Assembly: GCF_947503415.1 (NCBI RefSeq)
Contig: NZ_CANNDS010000001.1
Location: 434,001-498,000, forward strand
DNA: 64,000 nucleotides
Direction: 5' to 3'
Source of the DNA: an uncultured Tateyamaria sp.
Lineage (GTDB): Bacteria > Pseudomonadota > Alphaproteobacteria > Rhodobacterales > Rhodobacteraceae
A program made the translations under genes and the position numbers. Positions 34,505 through 44,092 of the stretch are shown here, one piece after another. Within the stretch, counting starts at the first letter, position 1. Each line of letters opens with the position of its first letter. Below the pieces are notes generated by a model, which made no database searches, was not told where the DNA came from, and worked only from the letters and a program-made list of their open reading frames with translations.

Positions 34505-36043
34505 TTACATCAATCCCAAGCGCCCAAGAATCTTGTTCGCGACAATCTCAAGAGGCATGATTTCCGTGTGCAAATAGTAAAGTCCGGCAGGAACCAGCGC
34601 GATAGCCGCCAAAATAGCGGCAAGCTTGTACAGACGCCGCCGGATCCGCTCCCCCCGCGCTTCCAGATAGGGGACCACCCCAATGGGGATGATGTTGAAG
34701 CGTGACTGCAATTCATTTGGGTGTCGGATTTTCTGGTTGAGCAGTTCAAACAGAACAAACAGACCAACAGCGAGCATCATGCCGCCACCCACTCCGGCAA
34801 CCGCAATTTTCATACGCGGCGGACCTGACGGTTCCTGCGGCACAACCGCGCCTTCGATCAAGCTGATGCGCTGGCCTTGGGCATTGACTTCGACCCGTTC
34901 GGCCATGCGCGCCTGATTGAGGTTGTTGACCGAGGTGTTGTAGCGCGTGCGGATGCTTTCCAGATCGCGCTCCAGACGTTCCAACGTGATCGAATTGGTC
35001 GCAGTCGCCGTGATGGCGCGGGCCAATTGTTCCAGCTCGTCATTGATGCGCACGATCTCGAGGTCAATTTCCTGAACGCGCTGGTTCATCTCTGCCAGTT
35101 GCAAATCCAGAAACGAGGGCTCTGCGTTTTCAGGGTCTTCGTCGTCTCGCGGCCCTGCCCCGGCAATGCTTCGTTCCAGCTGTTCAATCTGGCCTACAAG
35201 CTGGATCAGGCGGGGGTTCGTGTCGGAGTAGATGGTGCGGGCCTCGGCCAGTTCCAATTCCAGATCCTGCAGCCGCCGTTCTTCGGGGGACAATTCGCGT
35301 CGCGCAGTCACGCCAAGCCGCCCGGTTGCCTCGAACACGGCAATCATCTCGCTGCGGTTGCTCACGATCGACGCGCGTTCCTGCTCCAACCGGCTCAGAC
35401 GTTCCTGCAACGTGGACTGGCGATCCTGCCGATACAGCAGATCTTCGGGCAACGCCTCTACATTGGCATTTTTGAAAGCGATGATCCGATTGGACTGTGC
35501 ATCAATTTCATCTGCCAGCCGATCTGTTTCTTGGGCAAAAAAGGACACGGTGTTCTCGACACGCTCGCGGCGGAAGGAACTGTTGGCCTCCAGCACCAGC
35601 GTTACGTAATCGTTGACGACCTCTGCCGCGACCTGCCCACGCGAGGCGGTAAAGGAGATCGACATGAGCGTTGCCTGATTGCTCCCGCTGGACCGGCGAA
35701 TGCTGGTGGCTTCCCGCATCGCGCCCACGATCCGGTCAGGGGTCATGTCGCCGATATCGTCGAAAACCCCATATTTCTGAGCGATATCCAGCAAGTTTGC
35801 CCGCGTCAGCAATTGCTCTTCGATCACTTGCAACTGTTCGGCGGCTTCCGTTTCGACAACGTTGCGTCCCAGTTCGATAGTGATCTTCGGCGCTTCCACC
35901 TGCAGGCGGGCCATGGAGGAATAGACCGGCGGCAGCGTAAATGCCGCAAAAACGGCAATCCCGGAACACAGCAGAACCAGAACCATCATCAACGGCATGC
36001 GACGCAAAAGCAGCATCCAGTAAAAGCGCAGCGGCAAGGTCAT
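34505..36043 (-). CDS. GumC/Wzz-family polysaccharide chain-length protein
   Basis: A 512-residue inner-membrane protein with two helices (about 12-32 and 415-440, plus a later hydrophobic stretch near 470). A long coiled-coil periplasmic region lies between them, including SRLEQERASIVSNRSEM and a GNVR-like segment before the proline-rich QEPSGPP turn. It sets chain length and links polymerisation to export. It starts inside the last codons of the ATPase gene (ATGA overlap) and precedes the CpsD-like ATPase. This is the XrtA-type EPS arrangement with the kinase on a separate gene. Confidence 0.92.
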   Translation of the reverse strand: MTLPLRFYWMLLLRRMPLMMVLVLLCSGIAVFAAFTLPPVYSSMARLQVEAPKITIELGRNVVETEAAEQLQVIEEQLLTRANLLDIAQKYGVFDDIGDMTPDRIVGAMREATSIRRSSGSNQATLMSISFTASRGQVAAEVVNDYVTLVLEANSSFRRERVENTVSFFAQETDRLADEIDAQSNRIIAFKNANVEALPEDLLYRQDRQSTLQERLSRLEQERASIVSNRSEMIAVFEATGRLGVTARRELSPEERRLQDLELELAEARTIYSDTNPRLIQLVGQIEQLERSIAGAGPRDDEDPENAEPSFLDLQLAEMNQRVQEIDLEIVRINDELEQLARAITATATNSITLERLERDLESIRTRYNTSVNNLNQARMAERVEVNAQGQRISLIEGAVVPQEPSGPPRMKIAVAGVGGGMMLAVGLFVLFELLNQKIRHPNELQSRFNIIPIGVVPYLEARGERIRRRLYKLAAILAAIALVPAGLYYLHTEIMPLEIVANKILGRLGLM

Positions 36044-36939
36044 TCCGCAGCCTCCCCGGAATGATTGTCAGGCATATCGACCGCGTACCGGTTGGACAGG
36101 AACAGCGGCCGGATCGGGGCCGTCAGGATCACCCCATCGGCCAGCAGCTCTTCGATCAGCTTGCCATCGACCGCCATCTTGTCGGCACTGACCGCATAGA
36201 CAAGCGCAAGATCGCAAAGCTTGTTGATCTCGCGCGGGACGCCGCCGCTGATCTGATGGATAAGCGCCATGGCGTGTTCGGTGAATTCTTCGCCACTTCC
36301 GTCCACATGCAACAGACGCGAGCGGATGTATTCCCGGCTGGTTGCCCTGTCCATGGGCTCCAAATGATAGCTGACCGAAACGCGTTGCGCGAACTGGCGC
36401 AATTCGGGCTGCGAGATCATCTCGCGCAGCTCAGGCTGCCCCAGCAGGACAAGTTGCAGAAGCTCATCCTTGCCCGAGTTGATATTGGTCAGCATCCGCA
36501 GCTCTTCGAGCGTTTCCGAAGACAGGTTCTGCGCCTCGTCAATGATAAGAAGCACCGAATGACCGGCAGCGTATTGCGACAGAACGAAATCCACGAATTG
36601 CTGGTGCAGCGCCACATAATCGGCCTGAGGTTCCGCGTGTTGATCGAAGGCATTCAGCACCCAGCGCAAAAGCTCGCCCCGCCCACCTTGCGCGTTGGAG
36701 ATAAGCCCAACGACAACATCACGATCCACCTGCGCAATCAGCGCCTGAAGCAGCGTGGTTTTGCCCGCGCCAACTTCGCCGGTCAGCACAGTGATCGGCG
36801 CTTGTGTAATCAGCCCATATTCCAGAACGGAAAACGCTCGTGTGTGCCCTTTGGACCAGAATATGAAATCCGGATCCGGCAGAAGCGCGAAGGGGCGCTC
36901 CCGGAACTGGAAATGCTTGAGATAAAGGTCCGTTTTCAA
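36040..36939 (-). CDS. Exosortase-locus secretion ATPase (ExeA-like AAA)
   Basis: A 299-residue AAA ATPase with Walker A GEVGAGKT (54-61), Walker B LLIIDEAQ, and the start pattern FRERPFALLPDPDF of the putative secretion ATPases found at PEP-CTERM/EPS loci. Its exact role is not settled; it is thought to assist EPS export or assembly. The start codon is TTG at 36939, and no in-frame ATG lies upstream. It is the first gene of the leftward operon that continues with Wzz, CpsD and the flippase. Confidence 0.88.
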   Translation of the reverse strand: MKTDLYLKHFQFRERPFALLPDPDFIFWSKGHTRAFSVLEYGLITQAPITVLTGEVGAGKTTLLQALIAQVDRDVVVGLISNAQGGRGELLRWVLNAFDQHAEPQADYVALHQQFVDFVLSQYAAGHSVLLIIDEAQNLSSETLEELRMLTNINSGKDELLQLVLLGQPELREMISQPELRQFAQRVSVSYHLEPMDRATSREYIRSRLLHVDGSGEEFTEHAMALIHQISGGVPREINKLCDLALVYAVSADKMAVDGKLIEELLADGVILTAPIRPLFLSNRYAVDMPDNHSGEAAE

Positions 36940-37617
36940 AGGTCTACCCGAATGCTCTAGTCTGCGGCGCGTTTTCTATAGTGCTCTATCAAACGCGCAT
37001 CCTTATATCACTTCCAATCAACAGACGACAGAGTGAATCCCCGAGACAAAGCAGGTCAAAGAAGCGGTTTTGTTTCAAAAATGGCGTGCGTAGCTTAACC
37101 TTTTCACCCCCGCGGGATGGTCGAGAGGTATGAGCCGTTGGTCAGGCACCAATATGAGGTCAGGAATCGGCTGTCATATGACGTAGCCAACAGCCCTTTT
37201 TGATCTGATTTGATCCCAGCGTGGCTTGGACACAACAGCCGATCAACACCGCCAATAATGAGGCAGACCAACGCTCAAAGTCCCGTTTCGCCTGCCCATT
37301 CTACAAAAACCCGGGTCAGTGGAACGAATTGGAGGTTGCCCCGCTCAATGGTGACACTGCTGGGCCAGCGGCGCATCGGTGCCACTTCGGTCAGCACAGC
37401 ATCGAAATTGATCTGCGCGCCTCCGAAATGAACCGCTACTCCGCCCTTGGCATACCTGTCACACTGGCCATAGAATATCTCCCGACAGGCAAAGGGCAGG
37501 TCCGCAGGCCACCCGATTTGTGCGATAGTGCCCGTCGAAAACCAAAAAAGGTTACATTAACAGGATTTGGATCAGGATGGTCACAATACAATGTGACATA
37601 CGAAAGGGACGGCAGGC
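36940..37617. other. Divergent intergenic region with an unassigned open frame
   Basis: A 678-bp region between the ATPase operon and the O-antigen-ligase-like gene. On the minus strand 93 codons stay open (37278-37556, stop at 37275), and the codon use looks coding: REIFYGQCDRYAKGGVAVHF, later RWPSSVTIERGNLQFVPLTR. No ATG, GTG or TTG lies near its start; the first GTG would leave only about 40 residues. It may be the remains of a gene whose start is lost, or a gene with a rare start. I do not recognise the protein. The rest shows only AT-rich promoter-like sequence. Confidence 0.4.
37580..37597. promoter_or_regulatory. Inverted repeat GTCACA-N6-TGTGAC
   Basis: A perfect 6-bp inverted repeat ending 20 bp before the ATG of the O-antigen-ligase-like gene and just upstream of its AGGGA ribosome site. 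The half-sites are those of CRP/FNR boxes but in the opposite order. It could be an operator or a small hairpin next to the ribosome site. Confidence 0.35.
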
Positions 37618-39219
37618 ATGATACCTCCGGTCTTTGCCCTGCTGAGCTGGCCGGTTGTCGTCAGCCTGATCTGTCGTGGACGCAGCTTGCAAGTCGCCAT
37701 TCTGGTGACGATCCTCGGGGGCTATCTGTTCCTGCCCGAACGCCACGCCATCGACCTGCCGGCACTCTATGAGCTGAACAAGATCTCCATTCCGGCCTAT
37801 ACGGCGCTGGCCTTGGCACTGATTGCGATCTCTCGGGCCTCCAACACGGGGCGCGGCGGGCCACAAACGTCGGACCCCAGCACAGCGCAATGGCTTGACG
37901 GCTGGGTGCCGCGCCTGCGCCTGCCACTGGTGTTGATCGGGCTGACAATGGTGGGCGCGGTCATGACGGTTGTGACCAACCGTGACCCGGTGATCGAGTT
38001 GAATATCTACAATTGGCCCCGAGGTATCGTCGGCGAGAACATCTTTATTCCGGGGCTGCGGCTGCAGGACGCCGGGGCAAGCATCCTTGTGGTTATGGTC
38101 AACCTGATACCACTGCTGCTGGCGCGCAGGTTCTTCGCCCACCCCGAAGGTCAGAAAATCCTCCTTGCCGGGTTCTGCATAGGTGGTCTGCTCTATGTCC
38201 CCCTGGCCATGTTCGAAGCCCGGATGTCACCACAGCTCAACCAATGGACCTACGGCTTCTTTGCACATCTGTGGTCGCAGCACGTGCGCGGCGACGGCTT
38301 TCGCCCAATTGTCTTTCTCAGCCACGGGCTGCTGGTCGCCCTGTTCTTGTCCACCGCGCTGATCATCTCGGTTGGCTTGGCACGGGTGCATACCGGGCGT
38401 TTGCGCGGGCGCTTCCTGATGGCGGCCGGGATGCTGTTTATCGGGTTGGTGATCACCAAATCGCTGGGCGCGCTGGTTATTGCGCTGTTCCTGTGTCCCA
38501 TCCTTCTGTTTGCGCCCCGCTGGGTTCTTCTGTCGCTCACCGCCGGGATCGTCAGCATCGCATTGCTCTACCCCGTTGTCCGGGGCACCTCGATCATCCC
38601 GCTCGACACGGTCGTCACCTTGGCCGGGAATGTGAACGAAGAACGCGCAGCCTCGTTCGCTTACCGGCTGAACTTCGAAGAACAACTGCTGGCGCGCGCG
38701 CAGGAGCGCCCGTTTTTTGGCTGGGGCAGCTGGGGGCGCAATCTTTACCTGGGCAATGGCGAATTTGCGGTGCCCGACGGGGAATGGACCTTGTTGCTCA
38801 GCCAATCCGGCTGGTTCGGCTTTATCGGACGCTTCGGGCTGATGTTCCTGCCGGTGATCCTGCTGCTGTGGCGCTGGCGAAAGGATGGTATCGGGATGGA
38901 GACGGCGGTGATTGCCGCAGCGCTGACTGCTGCGGCAATCGACCTGATCCCCAACTCTGGCATGACCCCTGACAAATGGCTGTTGGCCGGGGCGCTTTGG
39001 GGACGGTTGGAATTGGGGCGCATTACGGCCACCGCCAACGAAGAGGTGCCTGACCCGCCTGCCCTGCGTCTGCGACCCGGATATGCACGGCCCGCTCCTG
39101 CAGCTGTGGCCCGCGACACGACAGAGCCAACGGCCCCCGCAGGTCCGCGCTACACCCGACAGGCAAAGCGCATCACGCGCGGTACAACCGCCCCAACTAC
39201 AAAACTGTACAGAAGATAA
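37618..39219 (+). CDS. O-antigen ligase/polymerase-like membrane protein
   Basis: A 533-residue protein with about eleven membrane helices and a large loop around residues 340-385 (RLNFEEQLLARAQERPFFGWG). The loop has the RPxxGxG pattern of Wzy/WaaL polymerases and ligases. The C-terminal 60 residues are Pro/Thr/Arg-rich and cytoplasmic in type. It probably joins EPS repeat units in the periplasm. An AGGGAC site precedes the ATG. The GT2 gene starts 1 bp after its stop, so the two are one operon. Confidence 0.83.
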   Translation: MIPPVFALLSWPVVVSLICRGRSLQVAILVTILGGYLFLPERHAIDLPALYELNKISIPAYTALALALIAISRASNTGRGGPQTSDPSTAQWLDGWVPRLRLPLVLIGLTMVGAVMTVVTNRDPVIELNIYNWPRGIVGENIFIPGLRLQDAGASILVVMVNLIPLLLARRFFAHPEGQKILLAGFCIGGLLYVPLAMFEARMSPQLNQWTYGFFAHLWSQHVRGDGFRPIVFLSHGLLVALFLSTALIISVGLARVHTGRLRGRFLMAAGMLFIGLVITKSLGALVIALFLCPILLFAPRWVLLSLTAGIVSIALLYPVVRGTSIIPLDTVVTLAGNVNEERAASFAYRLNFEEQLLARAQERPFFGWGSWGRNLYLGNGEFAVPDGEWTLLLSQSGWFGFIGRFGLMFLPVILLLWRWRKDGIGMETAVIAAALTAAAIDLIPNSGMTPDKWLLAGALWGRLELGRITATANEEVPDPPALRLRPGYARPAPAAVARDTTEPTAPAGPRYTRQAKRITRGTTAPTTKLYRR

Positions 39220-39220
39220 C

Positions 39221-40186
39221 ATGTCGCTTGCTGTGATCATCATCGGACGCAACGAAGGCGACCGCCTGATCCGGGGCTTGGCCTCGGTTCAGGCCGCGTC
39301 GCGGATCATCTATGTCGACAGCGGCTCCACCGACGGCTCGCAGGATGCGGCCCAGACGGCAGGCGCCGAGCTTGTCACACTGGACATGTCGCAGCCCTTT
39401 ACTGCGGCGCGCGCACGCAATGCAGGGCTTGAACGCTTGCGCACTCATGGCGCGCGGCCCGATCTGGTGCAACTGATGGATGGCGATTGTGAACTGCAAC
39501 CAGACTGGCTGGATGCAGCGCAGACCTTCCTCACCGACCATCCCGATGTCGGCATTGTCTTCGGACGCCGCCGGGAACGCTTCCCCGAAGCGACCATCTA
39601 CAACCGGCTCTGCGACTGGGAATGGGACGTGCCGATGGGCGAGGCGCGCGCCTGCGGTGGTGATGCCTTGATGCGCATGGACGCGTTGGAAGCAATCGGT
39701 GGGTACAACCCGGGACTGATCGCAGGTGAAGAGCCCGAAATGTGCGTGCGGATGCGGGCTGCAGGCTGGAAGGTCTGGCGCATCGATGCCGAGATGACGT
39801 GGCACGACGCGGCCATGACCCGGCTGGGCCAGTTCTGGTCACGGGCCCGTCGGGCGGGCCATGCCTGGGCCGAAGGGGCTGCGATGCACGGTGCCCCGCC
39901 CGAACAGCACTGCGTGGCAGATGTGCGCAGGGTCCTGATCTGGGGCCTTGTGGTGCCAATCGCGATCCTGTTGCTTGCACTGCTGACAAGCCCTTTGGCT
40001 CTGATACTTTTCGCTGTTTACCCTCTGCGCGTTCTGCGCATGGCCCGGCGCGGCGGAGGCAGGCGCATTGATTGGGAACGTGCGGGGCTGGTTGTGCTGG
40101 GACAGTTTGCCGAAGCCGCCGGTGTGATCGAATTTCACCTGCGCAGACTGACCAGTCGGCCGCGCGGCTTGATCGAATACAAATGA
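39221..40186 (+). CDS. Family 2 glycosyltransferase with C-terminal membrane helices
   Basis: A 321-residue GT-A enzyme from the ATG at 39221, which follows the previous stop by 1 bp and has AGAAGA as a ribosome site. It opens AVIIIGRNEGDRL, with DSGSTDGS near 30 and the metal-binding DGDCELQPDW near 87. The membrane region at about 235-265 (VPIAILLLALLTSPLALILF) fixes it to the inner membrane. The family transfers sugars to lipid-linked chains. It is co-transcribed with the ligase-like gene and convergent with the ManC-type gene. Confidence 0.88.
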   Translation: MSLAVIIIGRNEGDRLIRGLASVQAASRIIYVDSGSTDGSQDAAQTAGAELVTLDMSQPFTAARARNAGLERLRTHGARPDLVQLMDGDCELQPDWLDAAQTFLTDHPDVGIVFGRRRERFPEATIYNRLCDWEWDVPMGEARACGGDALMRMDALEAIGGYNPGLIAGEEPEMCVRMRAAGWKVWRIDAEMTWHDAAMTRLGQFWSRARRAGHAWAEGAAMHGAPPEQHCVADVRRVLIWGLVVPIAILLLALLTSPLALILFAVYPLRVLRMARRGGGRRIDWERAGLVVLGQFAEAAGVIEFHLRRLTSRPRGLIEYK

Positions 40187-40223
40187 CCGGCTCACGGCTT
40201 AGCGTCGCCGCCACGTCCACACA

Positions 40224-41639
40224 TCACCGGCGGGCATAAACATCCTCGTAACGGACGATGTCATCCTCCCCCAGATAGCTGCCGGTCTGCACTTCGATCA
40301 GACCAATAGGCACTTTGCCGGGGTTCTCCAGACGGTGCTTGGCGCCCAGCGGGATATAGATCGACTGGTTTTCACTCACCAATTTGACCTCGTCATCCAC
40401 GGTCACCTTGGCCGTGCCTTCAACGACGATCCAATGTTCAGAACGGTGGTGGTGGCTTTGCAGGCTCAGGGCGGCACCCGGGTGTACATGGATACGTTTG
40501 ACCTGAAAGCGTTGGCCAATGACAAGGCTTTCGAACCACCCCCAGGGCCGGTGTTCCTTGGGGAACGTGGTGGCTTGCAGCGCTTGCTTTTCTTTCAGCG
40601 CCGCCACCGCTTCTTTCACATCCTGTGCCCGCGATTTGTCCGCCACCAGCACCGCGTCCGGCATGGCAACGGCGATGATGTTGTCGAGGCCAATGCCCAC
40701 CAGTTCCAGCGTGTCGACCTCTGACCGCAACAACGTGTCACTGCAATCGATCGCCGTGGCCCCGGTGGAGGCGGCAACACCGTCCCCATCCGGCCCCGTT
40801 TCGCGCCAGACGGCGTCCCAACCGCCCAGATCGGACCAGCCCGCCTCAAAGGGCACGACGCTCAGATTGTCGGCCCGTTCCATCACCGCATAATCGATGG
40901 AGATATCCTCGGCCTCTGCCCAAGGCTCGGGCGCAAGCCGCAGAAAGCCTAGGTCGGGCGTCGCGGCCTCGACGGCAGCGCGCACAGGCGCCACAAGGTC
41001 CGGCGCGTGGGCCTCGAAAGCCGCGATGATGTCGGAGGAGCGAAAAAGAAAGATGCCCCCGTTCCACAAATGGCGGCCATCGGCGACCATGGCCGCCGCA
41101 TGCTCGGCATCGGGCTTTTCCACAAAGCGGGTCAGCGGCACGGGCGCGCCGTCTTCAGGAACGGTGCTCAGTTCCAGATAACCATAGCCCGTCTCGGGAT
41201 AGGTTGGTGTGATCCCAAAGGTGACAAGCTGGCCTGCACGGGCCGATGCGGCCCCGGTTTCGACAGTCGCACGAAAGGCGGCGGCATCCGGCACCACATG
41301 ATCTGACGGGGCCACCAGCATCAACCCATCGGGGTCACTGGCAGCCACATGCAGAGCAGCGGCAAGAATGGCGGGTGCCGTATTGCGTCCCTCAGGCTCG
41401 ATCAGGATGGCACCGGGGTCGATGCCCGCATGATGCAACTGCTCGGTCACGATAAAGCGGAAGTCGGACGCGGTCACGACCACAGGGGGGGCATAGCCCG
41501 GACCCGAAAGCCGCTGTGCGGAAGCCTGAAACAGGGTTTGCTCACCCAAGATGGCCGCAAATTGCTTGGGATAGGATTTGCGGCTCAGCGGCCAAAGCCG
41601 CGTACCGGATCCGCCACAAAGAAGTACCGGGGTAATCAT
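40224..41639 (-). CDS. manC: Mannose-1-phosphate guanylyltransferase / mannose-6-phosphate isomerase
   Basis: A 471-residue bifunctional enzyme of the ManC/AlgA type. The N-terminal nucleotidyltransferase motif GGSGTRLWPLSR is at residues 9-20, and FVEKP marks the sugar-phosphate site. The C-terminal cupin carries the isomerase metal site (HPGAALSLQSHHHRSEHW). It makes GDP-mannose from mannose-6-phosphate partners, the donor for mannose- or fucose-containing EPS. Length and domain order are normal. It is transcribed leftward and divergent from the Wza-type gene. Confidence 0.93.
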   Translation of the reverse strand: MITPVLLCGGSGTRLWPLSRKSYPKQFAAILGEQTLFQASAQRLSGPGYAPPVVVTASDFRFIVTEQLHHAGIDPGAILIEPEGRNTAPAILAAALHVAASDPDGLMLVAPSDHVVPDAAAFRATVETGAASARAGQLVTFGITPTYPETGYGYLELSTVPEDGAPVPLTRFVEKPDAEHAAAMVADGRHLWNGGIFLFRSSDIIAAFEAHAPDLVAPVRAAVEAATPDLGFLRLAPEPWAEAEDISIDYAVMERADNLSVVPFEAGWSDLGGWDAVWRETGPDGDGVAASTGATAIDCSDTLLRSEVDTLELVGIGLDNIIAVAMPDAVLVADKSRAQDVKEAVAALKEKQALQATTFPKEHRPWGWFESLVIGQRFQVKRIHVHPGAALSLQSHHHRSEHWIVVEGTAKVTVDDEVKLVSENQSIYIPLGAKHRLENPGKVPIGLIEVQTGSYLGEDDIVRYEDVYARR

Positions 41640-42102
41640 CGTCTATCCTTACCGCTGCGCCGTCAATTCCAGCGCGCTTCGCACCTGTTCCTGCCCAATG
41701 GCCGCCCGCACTAGCCTTGTCTGCGGGGCGTATGAGAAGAGGTGGCATAGTAGATCTGAAAACGGTAGTGCAAATGACCAAAGCCCAGAATGTTCTGGTT
41801 GAAGCGGACGGCGAGCACGCACTATTTGCACTGAAGTGGTCAACGTGCCGGATCCGACCGCTATTGGGGTCCCGAGTTGCGGGCTCGCCCCCCCGACCAT
41901 CGTCAATGCCCCGCCCGGAGCAGAGCCTCCCCATGATCACAAGACCCCCAAAACGGCACGACGCACGCTGCCCCATCCAGCGTGTCAAATAGAGAACATA
42001 TGCCGAATAAACGCGTCTGACGGGCTGAAATCGCTTTCTCAGACCGCGAAACTGACCTTAGGACATAGGGAAACGAGCATAATACTGATCGGGACCCAAC
42101 CT
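41640..42102. other. Divergent intergenic region, no gene seen
   Basis: A 463-bp region between manC and the Wza-type gene. Rightward frames stay open here but lack coding pattern and ribosome sites. It contains a 9-bp inverted-repeat pair, AGTGCAAAT (41767-41775) and ATTTGCACT (41824-41832), 57 bp apart centre to centre. These may be regulator sites. Confidence 0.4.
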
Positions 42103-42708
42103 GTGGCGCGCTTAATTATTATACTTTCTCTGGCGCTTAGCGTCGTCTTCGGCACACTGACTGTGGCCGAAGCCCAAAGCAATTACCGGGTGCGGACAGG
42201 CGACACGCTGGAAATTCAGGTCCTCGAAGATCCAAGCCTCAACAGATCTGTGCGCGTACTGCCGGACGGGCGGTTCAGCTTTCCCTTCGCCGGAACCCTG
42301 CGCGCGGCCGGGCTGACGATCCCGCAGATCGAACGTAACATACGGGTCGGCATTGCCAGTAACTTCGCCACAGACCCCAACGTATTCGTGTTTGTCGTTC
42401 CGGAAGAACGCGAACCGCTCGAACCAGAGACGATCAATATTTACCTCTTGGGCGAATTCAACACACCGGGCCTTGCTGAAATGCCGCCCGGCACGACTGT
42501 TTTACAAGCGCTGTCCATGGGCGGCGGCATGACGCGCTTTGCGGCCCTCAAACGGCTGCAACTGCGTCGCACCAACCCAAAAACGGGCGTTCAAACGGTC
42601 CGGAAAATCAATTTTAAGGCCCTGGCAAACGGGGCTGCATTGAGCAACGATATCGTGCTGAAGGACGGGGATGTTATTCTTGTACCAGAAAGGCGCCTGT
42701 TCGAATAA
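42103..42708 (+). CDS. Polysaccharide export protein (Wza family, short form)
   Basis: A 201-residue protein from the GTG at 42103, chosen because it directly starts a signal peptide (MARLIIILSLALSVVFGTLTVA, cleavage near AEA-QS). The frame is open further upstream but has no signal or ribosome site there. The Poly_export domain (YRVRTGDTLEIQVLEDP) is followed by one SLBB domain (INIYLLGEFNTPG). No lipobox is seen, unlike E. coli Wza, so this is the shorter OPX type that needs a separate outer-membrane barrel. Such a barrel gene overlaps its end. Confidence 0.87.
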   Translation: MARLIIILSLALSVVFGTLTVAEAQSNYRVRTGDTLEIQVLEDPSLNRSVRVLPDGRFSFPFAGTLRAAGLTIPQIERNIRVGIASNFATDPNVFVFVVPEEREPLEPETINIYLLGEFNTPGLAEMPPGTTVLQALSMGGGMTRFAALKRLQLRRTNPKTGVQTVRKINFKALANGAALSNDIVLKDGDVILVPERRLFE

Positions 42709-44092
42709 ATCTCGCGAGCGGGCCATAAAGGGCAAAGCACGATACTGGGCGCAACTGCTTGGCACATGCGCTCTTGGTGTCCTGGCCCTTTCGCCAGCCG
42801 GACAGGCACAGGACGTGCCTGAAGGCGCTCAACGATTTACCCTGGACGCGCGCAGTGGCCTTGAGTGGTCCGACAATCCCGACCTGCTGGAGGATGGTGA
42901 CAGCCGTATTGTCAGCCGGACCCGGCTGGATTTCGCGCTGGAGCGGCGCACAGCCATTGATACGCTGATATTTGGCGTCGGTGGCGATATCGTTCTGGGC
43001 CAAGACACGGATGAGACGATCGAGAACTCGGATGCCCGCCTGCGATGGGACCGCGATGTCGGACGATCACGCATCGGAGTGGGCCTCACATTCGAAAACA
43101 CAGAGCTGGACAGCACAAGTTTTGCCACGGGCGTCAGCGCGGACAGCGTCGATTTCGACACGTTTGACGGCGGATCACGTCGCAACATCGGCATCGAACT
43201 GGACGGTGCGGTAGGTGTCGACGCCCCATTGGGCGCCACATACAGCCTGACGCAAAACCGCATTACCTATGACGGCACGGATGATCCGTCTCTGCTGGAC
43301 GCAGACGCACGGGATTTCCGCTTTTCGATCACGGGCGCGTTGGACCGGACCACGTCGCTGGGGCTCATTGGCTCCTTCACTGAATTCGACGAAGAAGGCC
43401 CCGGCGCTCTGGATACACAATCTGTGCGGCTCGGGACCGAGTTCCGTTCAGAGATCACGCCCACGCTGACCGGTCGTCTTGCGCTTGGCTGGCAAGAAAC
43501 CGAGGAAACCGGTGCAGAAACCTCGCGGACCGATGGCGTGTTCGTGGATGGTGAACTGACCTGGACCCGGCCAAATGGAACGGCCGGGTTCGTCCTTGAT
43601 AGCCCCATCGACGTCAACGGACGGCGCACAACCGTGCAATTCCAGCGCACGCTCGAATTTCCGCGCGGCGGCTTCGGCTATTCCATCGGCGCATCCCGTG
43701 CAGACGGGCTTGGGGCACGGCCTCTTTTTGGCCTGAACTGGGAATACGAGATGCCCCGCGCCACCTTTACCGCGGACCTATCCCAGACACCCACAACAAC
43801 GCGTGACAATGTTGAGACCATCAACTCCGTGCTCAGCCTCAATTTCAATCAGCAACTGACATCGCGCGGCAACCTCGATGTGCTCTTTTCGATCCGTGAC
43901 GGGGATGAGGAAGGCGACGACGCAAGTGATACCAGCCGCATCGGATTGGACCTGACATATCGCCACGATCTGACACAGGAATGGGATCTGATCGGCCAAG
44001 TCTCGTCCGTGCGGATCACCCAGGATGATGCTGAAGATCGCAATGCCAACACGCTTTTCCTTGGGCTCGAAAGGCGCTTTGGCTGGAACTAA
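42671..44092 (+). CDS. Outer-membrane beta-barrel protein, probable EPS porin
   Basis: A 473-residue protein with a signal peptide (hydrophobic LLGTCALGVLALSPAGQAQ near residues 29-47). The remainder shows alternating beta strands ending in aromatic or hydrophobic residues (e.g. RLDFALERR, RIGVGLTFEN, RIGLDLTYRHDL) and a final strand, FLGLERRFGWN, as in outer-membrane barrels. It resembles barrel proteins seen at exosortase/EPS loci. It overlaps the Wza-type gene by 38 bp, and AGGA lies 7 bp before the ATG. It probably forms the outer-membrane channel for the polymer. Confidence 0.82.
   Translation: MLFLYQKGACSNKSRERAIKGKARYWAQLLGTCALGVLALSPAGQAQDVPEGAQRFTLDARSGLEWSDNPDLLEDGDSRIVSRTRLDFALERRTAIDTLIFGVGGDIVLGQDTDETIENSDARLRWDRDVGRSRIGVGLTFENTELDSTSFATGVSADSVDFDTFDGGSRRNIGIELDGAVGVDAPLGATYSLTQNRITYDGTDDPSLLDADARDFRFSITGALDRTTSLGLIGSFTEFDEEGPGALDTQSVRLGTEFRSEITPTLTGRLALGWQETEETGAETSRTDGVFVDGELTWTRPNGTAGFVLDSPIDVNGRRTTVQFQRTLEFPRGGFGYSIGASRADGLGARPLFGLNWEYEMPRATFTADLSQTPTTTRDNVETINSVLSLNFNQQLTSRGNLDVLFSIRDGDEEGDDASDTSRIGLDLTYRHDLTQEWDLIGQVSSVRITQDDAEDRNANTLFLGLERRFGWN

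Noticed and set aside
41955..41968. Possible sigma-54 site (GG-N10-GC) before the Wza-type gene
   Set aside because: The -24 part reads CGGCAC, and the -12 part lacks the TT before GC. The match is too weak compared with the site at 17652.
41836..42102. Upstream in-frame extension of the Wza-type gene
   Set aside because: No ribosome site or domain is present, and it would bury the signal peptide that begins at the GTG at 42103.
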